A stretch of DNA of 64,000 bases from Xanthostigma xanthostigma (GCA_963575645.1 OY754470.1:27324501-27388500); one strand, 5' to 3'; counted from the stretch's first letter, positions 9,700 through 22,157 are shown. The notes: generated by a model from the sequence alone, not told the origin. Numbers and translations are program-made.

Positions 9700-10800
9700 C
9701 TAGGTATCTGGGAAAAAGAATATAGTTTTTAATACAAAATAATGATGCAAGCGAGAGACGTGCCGATTTTTTTCATTTATTGTGTAAGGCACAAAATGTT
9801 TTCCCTCGTGTCAGATGTCAAGAGAAAAAAAATCTAGGTCCTTGACTTTTATTTTAGTCGTAGCCTTAAAGAGATAATAATTTGAAGTGTCATTGAAATT
9901 TGTCATGTGTAATAAATAAAATTTCATGAAATGATTTCTGGAATGTTTAAGAACCAATTTTCGGAATCAAGAACTATGCATATCAAACATTGTATCAAAT
10001 ATGCAAATTGCATATCTGATGTGAATTATTAAAGGCCCCAACGACGAAATTAAATTTTTCGAAATAGCTCTGTAAAAATTTTATTATAAGTATGTATAGA
10101 AGAGGTAGGAAATAGGTGTTTATTATTTTTAAAATAATTACCCTTTCTCATAACGGAAAAGTTTACAAGAATATGAAATTCGTATACAACCACCTGGGGA
10201 CACATTCCATAATGTTCTACCTCGCTAATTTATATTAGCTTCTATAAATACTATATATTTTATTCTTCGTGTTAACTAGATTGTTTGCTTTCTTTAACGA
10301 AAATAATTTATTGTATTGCGCCAATATATCCTTATTTTATAATTCACTTTAATAGTCAACATGTAGTAGTAAAATATAAGATATATTAGATATCGTGTCC
10401 ATCGGGATTAATAAGAAAAATAGCAGGATTGTGGACAAAAAATTAGATTTATTAATGTACGACGTTTCGTCTATAGATTTAGACTTTTTAGCCCAGGATT
10501 ATTAGATTAAATTTAGCCAAAGATGTGAAATGCGTTATAACCAGCTGAATTTTTGTACATTTATTCTCTATAGGGTACTGAATAATTATTTAAAACTCCC
10601 CATCCCTCCCTAGCTTGCATCCTAAGATATACAGGATGTTAGGGGGAATTTCGATTTTAGGTGGGATTCGGATCAAAATTAAAATTTAAACATTTTATAT
10701 GACTCGGTCAGCTTATTGTCAATCAGTAACTAAGCTGCATATGCAATAAATGCATGGTCGATTAGTAAAAGAGCGTAAAATATAAAATAAATGAATATTT
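9700..10800. other. No gene or strong repeat recognised
   Basis: AT-rich. The only structured word is 'tacgacgtttcgtctataga' near 10460, whose complement recurs near 12830 ('tagacgaaacgtcgtac'), suggesting the two are parts of one inverted repeat pair flanking the 10.8-12.5 kb block. Confidence 0.4.
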
Positions 10801-10833
10801 ATTACTTATTATAAAAAGATCACATATTCAATT

Positions 10834-11345
10834 TAGGGTTGGGTAACTCAGATCTGAACCGGTTCAAAGAGCCGGCTCCGACAGAAGATCCGTGAGAGCC
10901 GGCTCACTTTTTTATGAACCGACGGCTCAACGGATCCGCATAATTCAGTGAAACACTTAACACACAGAAGCACTGTCAGCTCAAATGACTCATGCATCAT
11001 AATATGTCTGGCTATGGTACACACTATACGCACAGGCGGTACAAGCTTATTACAATGTTTTACTTAAGTCACAACTATTTAAGGTATTGTATTGCATATT
11101 GTAATATGCTTTCTGTAACATAGCAAGTAGCAACCTGTAAAACCCCGCCTTATAATATGTGAGTCAGTCACTGGCATAATATTAGGTGATATGATTGACT
11201 TGACTCAACTAACTCAGTAGCTCAGTTGACTCGAATAACATATTCAGAACTCGGCTCTTTTTGAACCGGTTCAGGGAGCCGCTCACATATGGGATCCAGA
11301 TGCAAAGATGTAGATCACTAAAAAGACCCGTTTATCTCATCTCTA
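10834..11345. mobile_element. hAT-type MITE (512 bp) with 8-bp TSD
   Basis: Termini TAGGGTTGGGTAACTC and, on minus, TAGAGATGAGATAAACG form an imperfect inverted repeat. Flanks attcaatt (10826-10833) and attcaatc (11346-11353) agree at 7 of 8 positions, as expected for an old hAT target duplication. Inside are GC-rich inverted words (gaaccggttcaaagagccgg; tttttgaaccggttcaggga). No transposase frame. It sits directly against the stop codon of the pseudogene to its right. Confidence 0.75.
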
Positions 11346-11347
11346 AT

Positions 11348-12340
11348 TCAATCATCATGTATAACATCAGGAGAATTTTCGCATGATTGACCAAGGCAAT
11401 GGTGGCACATCGCCGAGCACATTAAGTCTGCTTTCCGACACTCACACCAGCGTTCGCACACCTTCTTACAACCGCAGCTGATAAGATGTAGCAACTGATC
11501 AGGCGAAGGGGGCTGCTCTGTTGTTAGTGGAACTAAAGTTTGACCACGCTTTGTCCAACCCCATTCACAAGGTGGAACATCGTTTCCCATCCAGCGCTGC
11601 ACTTGTAAATAGACTCGATACGAGTGCTGCCGAGTTGCAGCTTTAGTAGGTGGCAGAGATGAGAGCTGAAAATTATCCTTTAAAGTTTGCTTGGCAACTG
11701 TCTGTTTGTACAAATAGTACCTCAGCTCATCCAAATCAAGTTTAAGATTAGATTTATTGTAGAGATGCAAAACAAATGCTTCCCCAGCTTGAGCTCGAAG
11801 TGCTCGTGAATATGCACGACCAGTAATCATATGAGCAACAGCATTTTTTGCATAAGTCGTAGCCTAAAGTTCTTCTATTCCACTACTCGACATAATATAG
11901 CCGACTGCACCCAAGAATGACATGATCGTATGGATAATGGAATCCACCTAGCAAAACAACTGTATCCTTTAAATCATCGTTGGATGGGCTTGCTACTATA
12001 TCCGTGGCTTTGGCATATAATGGCTGATCGAAAGTAATGATTAATGAAACAAGTATGTTGTTTAATTTTGTCACACTCAGATCGAACATATTTCAATGGG
12101 ATCCAAGTTGATGAAAGGAAGCAATGTTACATCACTGATCTCATATTTACTCTCAGACTGCAGACCTACCTGCATGTAATCATTCCAACTAGGTACTGGA
12201 GATGGATAAAGCCAATATCCGGAAATCCACAGATAGTTCAAAAATAAAGCTTGCATGGAAATCTTTTCATTTTTTAGTAAATCTACGTCTCGTACCTTGC
12301 CACTATCAAGCGAAAGATTACACAATAAACATTCATTCAT
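11348..12340 (-). pseudogene. Decayed multicopy-family gene with C-terminal CXC-like Cys cluster
   Basis: Three minus-strand frames join into one broken protein: SWNDYMQVGLQSESKYEISD, then ITFDQPLYAKATDIVASPSN and DTVVLLGGFH, then SFLGAVGYIMSSSGIEEL, a stop, and YAKNAVAHMITGRAYSRALR, continuing into the intact 160-residue C-terminal frame. The C-terminus has LISCGCKKVCERWCECRKAD followed by LMCSAMCHHCLGQSC, a metal-binding CXC-like cluster. I recognise this architecture from a large uncharacterised family expanded in arthropods and marine invertebrates, probably spread with mobile DNA; its function is unknown. Disruptions: a frame change near 12080, another near 11935 and an in-frame TAG near 11865. 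The hAT MITE begins 3 bases past its TGA. Confidence 0.6.
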
Positions 12341-12486
12341 TGTTGCTTAAGATATCGCAACACAAGCAAAACGAAAGATCCAGATCACAGGATTCACAGG
12401 TTATCACGGCGCTGTCGGCATATTCACGTAACGATCGCGGGGAGGGGTGGGGTCGTTGTATACGGTCACGCGTCATACCTTAAACC

Positions 12487-12511
12487 ACAGAACAGTAATA
12501 GGTACTGTTCT
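12487..12511. repeat. Small perfect hairpin
   Basis: cagaacagta / tactgttctg with a 5-base loop, downstream of the pseudogene. No poly-T tract follows; role unknown. Confidence 0.5.
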
Positions 12512-12519
12512 GTGCCTAA

Positions 12520-13720
12520 AACAATGCCATCGGATGACTAAATGTGCACTCTGACCGCCACACACAGCGCGCGTTAGTTAGGGGGTGAGAAGGGGGCGGA
12601 GGGCTGTATCTCGAGACGCAAGCGGCGGAGGCGCGGGGAGTGTAGGAATATTATTCGAGACGTTATTCTAAATACGTACGCAAGTTTTTAGCTGGTTATG
12701 AAGGATTTCATATCTAAAATCTAAAAATCCTGAGCTATTTGTTAATTGATATGGTTAGTAAATAATGTTTATTTTCCTGATTATTGTTTTGAATTTTCAT
12801 ATTGTACTTGAAAAAGTCTAAATTTATAGACGAAACGTCGTACCTTTGCTTCTCGGTAGAAAAAATGTGCAGATTTTTTTTTTGTTTAAAAATTTATAGA
12901 ATGTCCATAAGAATACTTTAGAGTTTAGTTATTATTCTATAATCGTATCTACAATCTTTTTAGTAGGCTGTTCGACAATAATAAAGATTTACAAAGAATA
13001 AAAACTGAATATTTATCTACAAAACAATTTTTTCTACCATTTATCCGCGTATATAAAATAAAACGTTTGAAGGTAGTTATTCGTCGGCTCTTTAGTTGGA
13101 TTTCTTCTCAAAAACATATTTTTCCCAGATATTTTTTCAAGCATATATTATGTATATTAAATAAATCGTCAATTTTGCATAAAATATTCTGTTAAAGTTA
13201 GTTTTTTTTTAGTATGCTAATGTCAAAGAAACTACTGATTATGTACATAATGAATGAAACCACCGAATAAGCCCACAAAATTTAATTGCAAATGAAGCAG
13301 CTGAATAGATTCAATAAATGACGTGATATTTCAGATTGAAAACTATAAAAATGAAATATTATCAATATAATTTCTTATCGTAGGCAATTTAAAATGATAT
13401 CGAGCAATAAATCTTTTAGCTATGACATAATAACCCATATAATATACTCGTCTGTAGTCGTCAAATATTCGTTTGACTGGAGTATGTTTTATAGTCTAAT
13501 CTAAAATCAAACAGCCGCAATGCGCGACTCTGCGCTTAGACTGTACACCTACATTTATCTCAATACTGATCGTATTCAAACTGCTATTTTGATAATAAAC
13601 GACGGGGTTCACTCGACTAAATACTCCGTTTACTCACTGTACTAGAGCTGATTAAAACAGAGAAAAATATTTTTTAATTATTCAGATATTATAGACGGTA
13701 GGAGCCAAGGTCATCAGCGC
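12520..13720. other. No gene recognised
   Basis: A short GC-rich patch (12540-12640) is followed by AT-rich DNA. Nothing else supported. Confidence 0.4.
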
Positions 13721-13725
13721 CAATT

Positions 13726-14060
13726 TTTAACCGACTTTAAAAAAGGGGAGATTCTATGTTCGACTCGTTTATTTTTTTCTATGTTTGTTCAGCCATAACT
13801 TTTCGAGGGATTAACCGATTTGAAAAAAATCGACGCCATTTTGTTTAGAATATTTTCATATTGGTACCATCAATTTTTTATAAAAATCGGCTTAGTCGTT
13901 TTTAACTGATTTTAAAAAAGGATATTTGTTTGTCACTTCAGTCATAGCTTTTCGAGGGGTTAAACGATTTGAAAAATTTCAATGCCATTTTATTACCGTA
14001 TTGGTAACATACAATTTTTATAAAAATCAGTCGTTTTTAACTGGCTTAAAAAAAAGCAAT
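13726..14060 (+). repeat. Two diverged tandem copies of a 'ttttaaccgacttt' repeat
   Basis: The first copy starts 'tttttaaccgactttaaaaa' and includes 'cataacttttcgagggatta' and 'aaaatcggcttagtcg'; the second starts 'tttttaactgattttaaaaa' with 'catagcttttcgaggggtta' and 'aaaaatcagtcg'. Period about 165 bp. This resembles 3' regions of non-LTR elements common in insects, without an RT frame here. Confidence 0.6.
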
Positions 14061-14745
14061 TTTTTTATGTGTAAAGTACACATTATTAACATATTCGTTA
14101 AAAACATTTTCTGTAATACGGATAAATAGTAAATATAGAAAAAAATATTTGCAGTTTTGTTTAAATACATTTTTTATGATTTAGTCAGAAATAATGTGTC
14201 AGAAATTTATTTTCTGTTCTATTTCTACTACTCTTGTGAGTTTAAAAAAGCAAAATTATAAGAAAAATGATTTTAGTTGCGAATATATATACTTATTTCC
14301 TGTGAGGTTTGGGTAGATAATGAAAGATATATTTATACCTACTACATGAAAAAATTACACTGATAGACATAGTTAAAGTAAGTTTAATTATTGAATTAAT
14401 TTATGCATCGTAAAGTTTTGTCTTCTTGCGAAGTTTAAGCAGCTCAAAAGGAAATCAGCTATTCCGCGAACATTAGAATAATAATTTTCATTTAATATGC
14501 ATTATATGATGCTCTTAACCTATAAAATAGGAATTTACCATTTTCCTAAAAGTCACAATAAAAACACAGTTCATAATATTTCCTGACTCGCAAACCTTGT
14601 GAGTTGTGACTAACCGTATATAATATTTTAAGCATAAACTCACAATAGGTTCGTTATTTACAAACTGAACCAAAAATATGCTAATTTTAAAACTTTAAAG
14701 GGTCGTCATTTCAAATTCGAAAACACATTTTTGTTATATTTATAA

Positions 14746-14765
14746 CTAGCGGGTGCCAAACTGTA
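14746..14765 (-). mobile_element. Helitron-like 3' end, minus strand
   Basis: On minus, 'tttggcacccgctag' precedes T. Consistent with a CTAG|T Helitron terminus; the 5' end was not found, so the call is weak. Confidence 0.3.
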
Positions 14766-14985
14766 AGATTTAAGATTAATACATAGTCTTCCTCTCTCCC
14801 TGTTTCTCTCTCTCTCTGGAAACATTATATTGATCTTCCCATCTACGCAACAGAACTATCAAACTGATCGTCATATTTTTTTATTGAGTTTTTCATATAA
14901 AAATCCCATCGAAATTTCTGACTTTTCTTTAAGGCAGAAAGGAAAGAAAAATATTTTTGTATTTAATGAAATCACCTAGGGTGTG

Positions 14986-15298
14986 TTTGGAAATACAACC
15001 CAGTATACTAGTCAGTGTTAGTGACGTCATGAATTGACGCCATACTGTTGATTTGTTCCGAAATATACTGGCCAGCGCGTTGACGTATTATTATTTCCCT
15101 CGTCCGCCAAAAGTGATTGTTTACTTTGTTGAGAAGACATTATTGGAAACAACAAATAATAAAACAAAGTCCGATCCACACACGCACGATTAAATATTTA
15201 TGCTACGTCATACCTGTCTCGCCAGTACAATATGGCGGCACAACAGTGCAATTATGGCGTCATTAGCACTGGCCAGTATACTGGATTATATTTCGGAA
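14986..15298. mobile_element. TIR MITE (about 313 bp)
   Basis: Left 'ggaaatacaacccagtatac' matches, as reverse complement, right 'gtatactggattatatttcg'; homology continues inward through 'gtcagtgttagtgacgtcat' versus the complement of 'atggcgtcattagcactggc'. A further internal copy of the terminal word ('ccgaaatatactggccagcg') lies at about 15058. No coding content. Confidence 0.7.
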
Positions 15299-15719
15299 GG
15301 TCTCTTTATTTAAACAAAGTCTGTAAGAATAGGTAACAGCCTACTTTGTAGCAGCAGATATTACGTATGTATAAATGGTAGCTCACTGCCAAGCGCACGA
15401 CCCTTATTATTTTATTAGACCGCGTCTGAGAATGGCGACGACGTAAAAACGTGCAGTAACCGTCAATTCCCCGCTTACTTCAACACTCCGCCACTGCGCG
15501 ATCCCAATATTTCGTTGGAGGCTCTTAAAATTGGGTGCTGTTGAATGTAATGACGATATTCCAATGAGTATATTTAGATCGCATTTCTATCTAAGTTTTT
15601 TAACTGTTCAATAACAATTTTGTCCACTTATGGCATCCTATATTTCTATTGAAGTACAATTTTAATTTAAAAAAATATTTTTTTAAATGACACAAGAAAT
15701 TCCACTGCATAAAAATGAA

Positions 15720-16003
15720 ATAAATAATAAAATAAATAAAAAAAAATAATATACCAAATTTTTAAAACGTATTAAAGACTATAAAATATTTTTTTTAACT
15801 TGTAGGATTTGAAACGAAAAACAGGGGGCGCATTATACGTTTTGATTTTTTCATCGATAGCTATGCTCTCTACACTTATAAACTGTCGCATGCGCCCCAC
15901 GTTGTTCGTTTCAGTGCTACAAGTTAAAAAATTGTTTTATAGTTTTTTAGTTCATTTTAAAAACGTGGTATTATGAAACAAATTTTTATTTATCTTATTA
16001 TTT
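15720..16003. mobile_element. Long imperfect palindrome / MITE
   Basis: The arm 'ttaacttgtaggatttgaaa' plus 'cgaaaaacagggggcgcat' pairs with 'atgcgccccacgttgttcg' plus 'tttcagtgctacaagttaa'. The outer AT-rich arms also pair (aaaactataaaac / gttttatagtttt type). Centre near 15862. No gene. Confidence 0.65.
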
Positions 16004-16019
16004 TCTTTTTTTTGGTATT

Positions 16020-17640
16020 GCGAGTGCGAAATGTTGCAATTGATTTTAAATACTTTCGTGTGATAAACGGGACCATTTCTATTTCAAAAATATTAACATT
16101 AAATATAGTATAATAAAGAAATCGTTTGTAACGGCTAGTAGGTATTAAATATTATTTTTTTTTTACGTGAATGTGGACAATTAAACAAGTTAAACTATCG
16201 TTCCTTAGGCAACTGGAATATAAATACAATAAAATATTACAAAAGTTCATAATACATTTTTTTAAATATTACCTAGACATCAATCCCAAACTTTCAGCCC
16301 TTGTGGTGTAATTCACTATTCCCGTCCGTCGAAAACAAACGTCTTGCATAAACTGGGTGCAGTTTTATTACATATACTATATATATAGTTATATAATATG
16401 ATCTACAGACTACACGCATATAAGTATATAAGGATTACATGAGTTACCTTTTCTGCAATAGACACATAACGCTGTTTCAGCATATTTTTGTTCGGTTCAA
16501 TGTACATAGGATAGACGGACGGATGATGGGGTAAAAGCGGGCAAGTAGCGTTATCCTGAAGATGACGCCACCTCTAAATTCTTATTCTGTCAACGTCTCT
16601 TTCTTGTTTCTCACAACAAACGAACTTCGATGGATTTAGGCAAATCCTTTATGGATTGCAGTGCTGGATCGCTGCTACCTGAACCTCCTCCTTGTTTTAC
16701 GGACAATCTTTCCATTTTTAACCGGAAATGGTCCTTATTTACGCAACACTAGTTATACAGTTACACTTCTAAATTATGAACTTGGACGTTGAATAAAATA
16801 ATTTATATTTGACGGTTTAATTTATGCACTACTTTGCTGTAGGTGTTTTAATTTTCAAATAAATAATTGAGAGCCAATATAAACAAAATATAGCTTATTA
16901 AAAAAGTGGAGGTGAGCTTGATAGCTCGGAGACGCATCCACTAAATGAAAAAACACTACACTAATTCTCTTCTCCCTTGATTCCCTGCAACTTTTGTACG
17001 AAAACTTCGGGTTTTCAAAAGCCGCCTTGTATATATTTGACTTAGAAAAAATAGAGTAAATGTAATATATGATTCTGTCAACAATAAATTTAACATTTCA
17101 CTGTACTAAGATTAGAAAGGTTTCTAGTTAAACCCAATTCGTTTTTCTGCTCCTACAAATTTTTAATATTGAAATTTATTTCGAAATGAAACGCATGCAT
17201 GAAAAAACCTGAAACCTATATTCGTGTGAATGGGATAGTTTTCAAACGAATATTTTTTATTGATTTACATTTGCGAATGGACAAGTCTGAAATTTACAAC
17301 ATAATAGAAATTAATTAACTCTCTAGTAGGCGTTTAAATCACAATAAAAGCAGCGGGAGTCTCCGTTTCGAGAAAAATGGACTACCGGGCCACTATAGTG
17401 ATTCACGCTTCTATTGAAAGGTTAAAAAAGGATAATGCCATGAGTAGAAACGAGGAGCATGCGGGTACCGCTCGTTAGTATGTGTGCACAATAATTTGTC
17501 AACGGCTTTGATTAGTACCCTATATATTCTGTAGAGTCGATTTCAAAGCAACCACACATATAAACATTTGCGAATGTGTTGTTTAATATTACACATTAAA
17601 CAATATACAGGCCGTTTATATCACCCATTTTTTACCCAAC
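16020..17640. other. No gene recognised
   Basis: AT-rich with a short (TA)n near 16375-16395. No splice-supported frame or repeat partner seen. Confidence 0.45.
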
Positions 17641-17707
17641 AGAATGTCCTGTTTTCAGAGCTGTGCAATGCACAGAACCCAAGGAGATTATACTAATCCG
17701 ACGGCCT

Positions 17708-17798
17708 CGAACTGCGCACTGTATACCTGACACCTTTATTCCACGAACTGCGCACTGTACAAAAGACCATAAAAAATCACAGTACACGAACTGCGCAC
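17708..17798 (+). repeat. Three copies of cgaactgcgcac
   Basis: Exact copies start at 17708, 17744 and 17787 (spacings 36 and 43). The reverse complement gtgcgcagttcg occurs at 18685-18696, so the set brackets the FLYWCH exon like subterminal repeats of a roughly 1-kb element. Confidence 0.7.
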
Positions 17799-17836
17799 CA
17801 GGCAATTATAATAATAATTATGTATGATCAAAGGAA

Positions 17837-17980
17837 AGAAAAATAAAACTTAACAGCTCTGCAAGTTTTAAAAGCACAGCGCCAAAACGACTCGCCATTT
17901 TTTAAAACCTTCGAAAAGGAAAACTTTACACCTTCCAAAACCAGAACTTCGTTTCCTCTTTCACTAAAAACGGGATTCAT
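17837..17980 (-). pseudogene. Orphan FLYWCH zinc-finger exon
   Basis: From ATG at 17980 the minus strand reads MNPVFSERGNEVLVLEGVKF, then SFSKVLKNGESFWRCAFKTC and RA. The pattern hydrophobic-x-G-x-x-F-x-F, then F-W-R-C and K-x-C-x-A, is the first half of a FLYWCH zinc finger, which binds DNA and occurs both in host regulators and in transposon-encoded proteins. The His-containing second half is absent; a GTTAAG just after the A codon could be a splice donor. No partner exon was found, so it is a lone exon or a relic. Its position between inverted cgaactgcgcac repeats suggests mobile origin. Confidence 0.5.
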
Positions 17981-18684
17981 AATGAATTTCAGACGCTGAA
18001 GTAACTTTAGCAAGACTTTACTACAAGCACCTCCACAAAACAAATCTGAAGAACAATTGAAAAATATGAACATTTCCATCAAAAGTAAATGCACATCTAC
18101 CTGACAATGCGAAGATAAACCAATTGAGAAAAGGGATTAATAATAATTATTTTTGTAAATACCAGCAATTGGGCTTTTGAATGAAATTTTTTTTGTCATG
18201 AATGGAAAGATCGTATATAAGTTTTATAACAAAACTATTTTTCTTTTTTTTATTTTCGTTATAATTCAAAAGTTATATCAAATTAAAAATAAATTTTTGT
18301 ACCCAGTTCCGAGAACGCGCCGACATTTCCCGAACATAATGTGACGTCATAATGTTTTAGTCAATACACATTAGAAGCCATTGATAGTATACTGCGTATA
18401 TACATTTTACCATTATGACGTCACAACTGTCAAAAACAATTTTAGTGCGTTTGCAGTCACGTGATTTTTTAATATTTTATCAATTTTAAATTGCTTATAA
18501 TTAATTTAAAAAAAGTTTTTTGAAAGTTTTTCGCATCGATTATCAATATTATTTATAATAAAGTTTTAAAATACAATAAAAAAATCGATAATTATTTTTT
18601 TTTCAAAAGCCTAATTGGACTAGTGCGGAATTAATGTTAAGTATTACAGGTAATAAAACGAAGCCTCATTAAAAGATTAAGAAA

Positions 18685-18696
18685 GTGCGCAGTTCG
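18685..18696 (-). repeat. Inverted partner of the cgaactgcgcac repeats
   Basis: gtgcgcagttcg, followed by a related 'ccacggactgcac' at about 18708. Marks the likely right side of the element holding the FLYWCH exon. Confidence 0.5.
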
Positions 18697-18819
18697 TCAC
18701 CCCGTCCACGGACTGCACAAGCTAGTGCAAGGAACGAGAATACTGGATCGAGTGATATAAGAGATTGGGAGATAGCACAACAAGCCGACTTCCCTTAATT
18801 AAATAATAATAAATAAAGT

Positions 18820-18955
18820 GCTTGAATAGGTGCTACAAGCGGTTAGCTTCTGTGCTTTGCCCAGCAATGATTGTTCGGATATGTCATTGTACAAGGTAAA
18901 TGATAACTCATTCGCCGCAATAGTGCAAATTTCGGGTTTGAATCCCGACGGTAAC
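18820..18955 (+). repeat. tRNA-like SINE relic
   Basis: Contains 'gcggttagcttctgtgc' and ends 'gggtttgaatcccgacggta'. It shares that tail with the relic at 6640-6715. Not a functional tRNA by eye. Confidence 0.35.
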
Positions 18956-19061
18956 ATTGTCAGAAAATATATTTTTTTCTCTATTCTATTGTTACAGTAA
19001 CAATGTATGTCTCATACCAACAATAGCGAACTATGTGCTATGCATTTGTATATTTTTATTT

Positions 19062-19450
19062 TTTACCATTCCAAACCACAAGTGGTACCAGATTACGTCA
19101 AAATTTACAATATCTTTTCATCTTGAGGCCCCCCGAATAAAAAAAAACTTATTTTTGGAAAAACTCTGTGCGTCTGTTAGTCTGTGAGCACGATACAGTT
19201 CTAACAGATAAGCGGATAGAAATCAAATTTTGGGAGGATGTTTGGTATGCAAATATGAAGAGCCCTATTGTTTTTGGGAAAATCATAGCATGCGCAGAAA
19301 AGATTTGCTATAACAGTGTTTTTTTATATAATAATGGTATACTTTCCATAACGGCGTATTATTCTATTTATTTTTTCCAGAAAGTTTCGTTAAATTTTTT
19401 TTTTGTAAACTTAATAGTCAGAAATAAGCCAGTTAAGCATGCTTTAATTA
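19062..19450 (-). repeat. Dispersed ~430-460-bp repeat, copy 2
   Basis: Starts (plus) 'accattccaaaccacaagtg' and ends 'gccagttaagcatgct', the reverse complement of the family start. Carries 'tgtctgtgagcacgatacag'-type words also seen near 9540 and 40710. The 105-residue plus-strand frame over it is repeat-derived. Confidence 0.7.
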
Positions 19451-19519
19451 ATATTTGCATGACGGGAAACATATTATGTAAGTAGCCATGGCAAAGAATA
19501 GCAGATATCATATTGAATA

Positions 19520-19545
19520 CTAGCCACTACCCGCGTCACTTCACA
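19520..19545 (-). mobile_element. Helitron 3' end, minus strand
   Basis: On minus, 'gaagtgacgcgggtagtgg' ends CTAG before T, like the end at 9175. The rest of the element would extend rightward; its 5' end was not identified. Confidence 0.4.
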
Positions 19546-19731
19546 CGATATCAGTTTTATTTTATTATACCTATTATATCGAATATCAATATTTTTGGTC
19601 CCGTTGCCCAATTGGATTTTTTTTAGTAGGTACGCTGAAAAAAATCAAATTTAAAATGATTCATCTTGTATTTTTGGTACGTATTTAGAAGAAGATGGAC
19701 ATGTTTTTAATTACTACATAATGTCAATTGA

Positions 19732-19914
19732 TGGAATTTGTCAGTCTCTGTGACTGATGTTTGTGGTAAAAATAATGAAAAAAATCCATTAACCCTAATC
19801 CAGGATGAACTGAAAAACGTTAACGATCATTTTAATTTGGATTCTGAATTGAAAAGTTCGTGCGACACTGTTGCATTGTACATATTAACCAATGTAATCA
19901 TCATTGATGAGTGA
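19732..19914 (+). pseudogene. Unrecognised coding-like fragment
   Basis: A 60-codon frame without an ATG start reads TDVCGKNNEKNPLTLIQDEL, KNVNDHFNLDSELKSSCDTV and ALYILTNVIIIDE to TGA. Composition is protein-like and unlike the AT-rich surroundings, but I do not recognise the family and see no splice acceptor that decides the start. Could be an exon or a transposase relic. Confidence 0.25.
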
Positions 19915-20419
19915 GCATCGGAGTATACAATCCACCCAAATAATTACTCTAGCTGAACTTTCGTTAGATATCGGCTGTATATATTGTGTGTTAACGTATA
20001 ACATATTGGGTGGCCAAACAAACTACCGAGTATTGATGGAGATTTAATTTTGTTCAGGAACAATTGAAAAATTAGCATTACCAGAGTATCGCTTGCGGCC
20101 AACGTTTCCAAAATTATATTTTCATCCACATGACCTCAATGCAAGTTGAGATGGTAAAAAATATTTTAATATATATATTATGATCATTAAATCATGAATA
20201 TCTACAGATTTTTTTTAATTTAAAAATATCATAAAACAGTATTTTTGATAAAAATTTGTTGTTTCTGAATACATATTGTTCCTCAACCAAATTAAACTCT
20301 TTATCAATACACATTTTTGGAACAAAACTACTACTAACAAACTAATGAGTAGGTATTTAAAAAGTTTTTGAAAATTCGGTGACTGTGACTTCCGTTAGAT
20401 TAGACCAGAAGGAATGAGG

Positions 20420-20895
20420 TAGTGATGTGTCGCTCCTGAGCGAGTCGTTCATAATGAACGACTCCTTTCTCGGAGCGAAGCAAGTCGCTCTTTTTTTGTG
20501 AATGACTCACTCCGAGCGCCATTGCTCTGTCCTGAGTTGCTGTTCTGTACAGCATTCGCACATTTACAGAGCGCACACAGCACAGTCCACAGAGACAATA
20601 AACATTATTATTGTTAAGCTTTTATTATACTTTATAGTTTATCCGAATTCCGAAATGCGAATAATATAAGATCAGTATTATATTAAAATGAGCTCAGAGC
20701 TGAGTGTGTATTGCGCTGTGCAATTCTTAGTGACTCATGAGCATGCATGATGACAGTTCACACCTCTGCAGTCTGCACTCTTGTGTAGTGTGAACTGTCT
20801 AGTGTCGCTCCTTTGAACGACTCCCTCTGAGCGACTCTTTTTAGTGAGTGGAGCGCACGGAGCCAACTCCCAATAGTCATGTTGACACATCACTA
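20420..20895. mobile_element. hAT-like MITE (476 bp)
   Basis: Termini tagtgatgtgtcgctcc and, on minus, tagtgatgtgtcaacatg. Internal clusters of gagcgactc / gagtcgttc words pair between halves. Flanking 8-mers (gaatgagg, agacaacc) do not match, so the TSD is lost or the copy is rearranged. The TAGTGATGTG terminus is shared with the MITE at 53241. Confidence 0.6.
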
Positions 20896-20899
20896 AGAC

Positions 20900-22150
20900 A
20901 ACCCTCACCCACACAACACTCTTAATAATAAATCTGTTGTGTAACTTTAAGTCCCCGTTAAACAGTCCGATTCTTTGGAGGTGTTCTTTCAGAGCACAAT
21001 GTCCTATCAATAGGCCTACCACACGAGACGAAGATAAGACGTCAATATTAGAATTAAACTTAATTATTTATTTATTATAGTCATAGCGTTCCCGTACACT
21101 ATTTTTAATATCTATCATAATTCTGTGACATTTTGACTTTTAAAATAAAAACGTTCCCGATTTCAAATTCTTTAATAGAAGATTTCGATCAGCAATAGAA
21201 AACCTCATATGAATAAATTAAAGGGATATAGCTTTGTTCTGATTTTTTGCTCCCCGCAACTCAGTGAAAAAAATCCATATCAATGTTGTTAAACTGCAAC
21301 TGATCATTAAATGATGTAATGATAAAACATAGAATAATAGAAATGACACATTAAAGTCATTTGTAATTGATGTTATCAATGCATAGACACAATAAAAGAA
21401 AGTTTTAAATGAGCAGAGTCAGTTTTATTATTTTCCCTTTTCTATGAGCCCAACATTTGTTAACGTTGCGATTGTCAGTCTGTAGCAGCCAAATTACCGT
21501 GGAGACCACGCGAGTATTGTTTTCATATTTTCGAAAGCAGAAATCTGATAATATTTTTTCCACCACCCGACCATTCAAAGTACAGTCATATTCACGGCTC
21601 ATAATTAAGCTGTATTTGTAAACCATGTTAATTATATATTTCAGCTATAACACAGTTAATCAGCTTATCGTGAAAGCAATCAATTCCAGTTGTATTATTT
21701 TTTATTTCACAGCATCCGATTGAAGATTAGATGGGATTGTTTTGATATTTAATGCTTGATAAAATGTAGATAGCATATCTCTGATGAAATTTAATTCAAT
21801 TTAAATCCGATCCATTGAAGTGATTTAAGTGTAGTTCAAGAAACCGATAGAATGATAGGATTACCTTTTTTGAATACATGACTAATTTTTATGCTTGTTA
21901 ATTTAATTATTTTTTCTAAATAAATATTACTCGCTATGTAAATGTAAAGTATTTTTGTGCGACTTGAAAATATATATTTATTCTAATCTTGTAGTACCAC
22001 AAACGAAAACGCTATAATAACGTCGACTATAATTTGTAATCTCTATCTGTATACGAACCGAACAAATGTGGACTAGAAAAAATCGAAATAACTTTTGTTC
22101 AAATTGAATTAATATTTCAAAATGTTATCTAAAAAAACTTTAGGCGTTAA
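20900..22150. other. No gene recognised
   Basis: A 73-residue minus frame (21405-21626) reads plausibly but has no recognised relative or splice support. The rest is AT-rich. Confidence 0.4.
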
Positions 22151-22157
22151 AGCTTTT

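Noticed and set aside
12202..12483. 93-residue plus frame
   Set aside because: Antisense to the CXC-family pseudogene and without protein character of its own.
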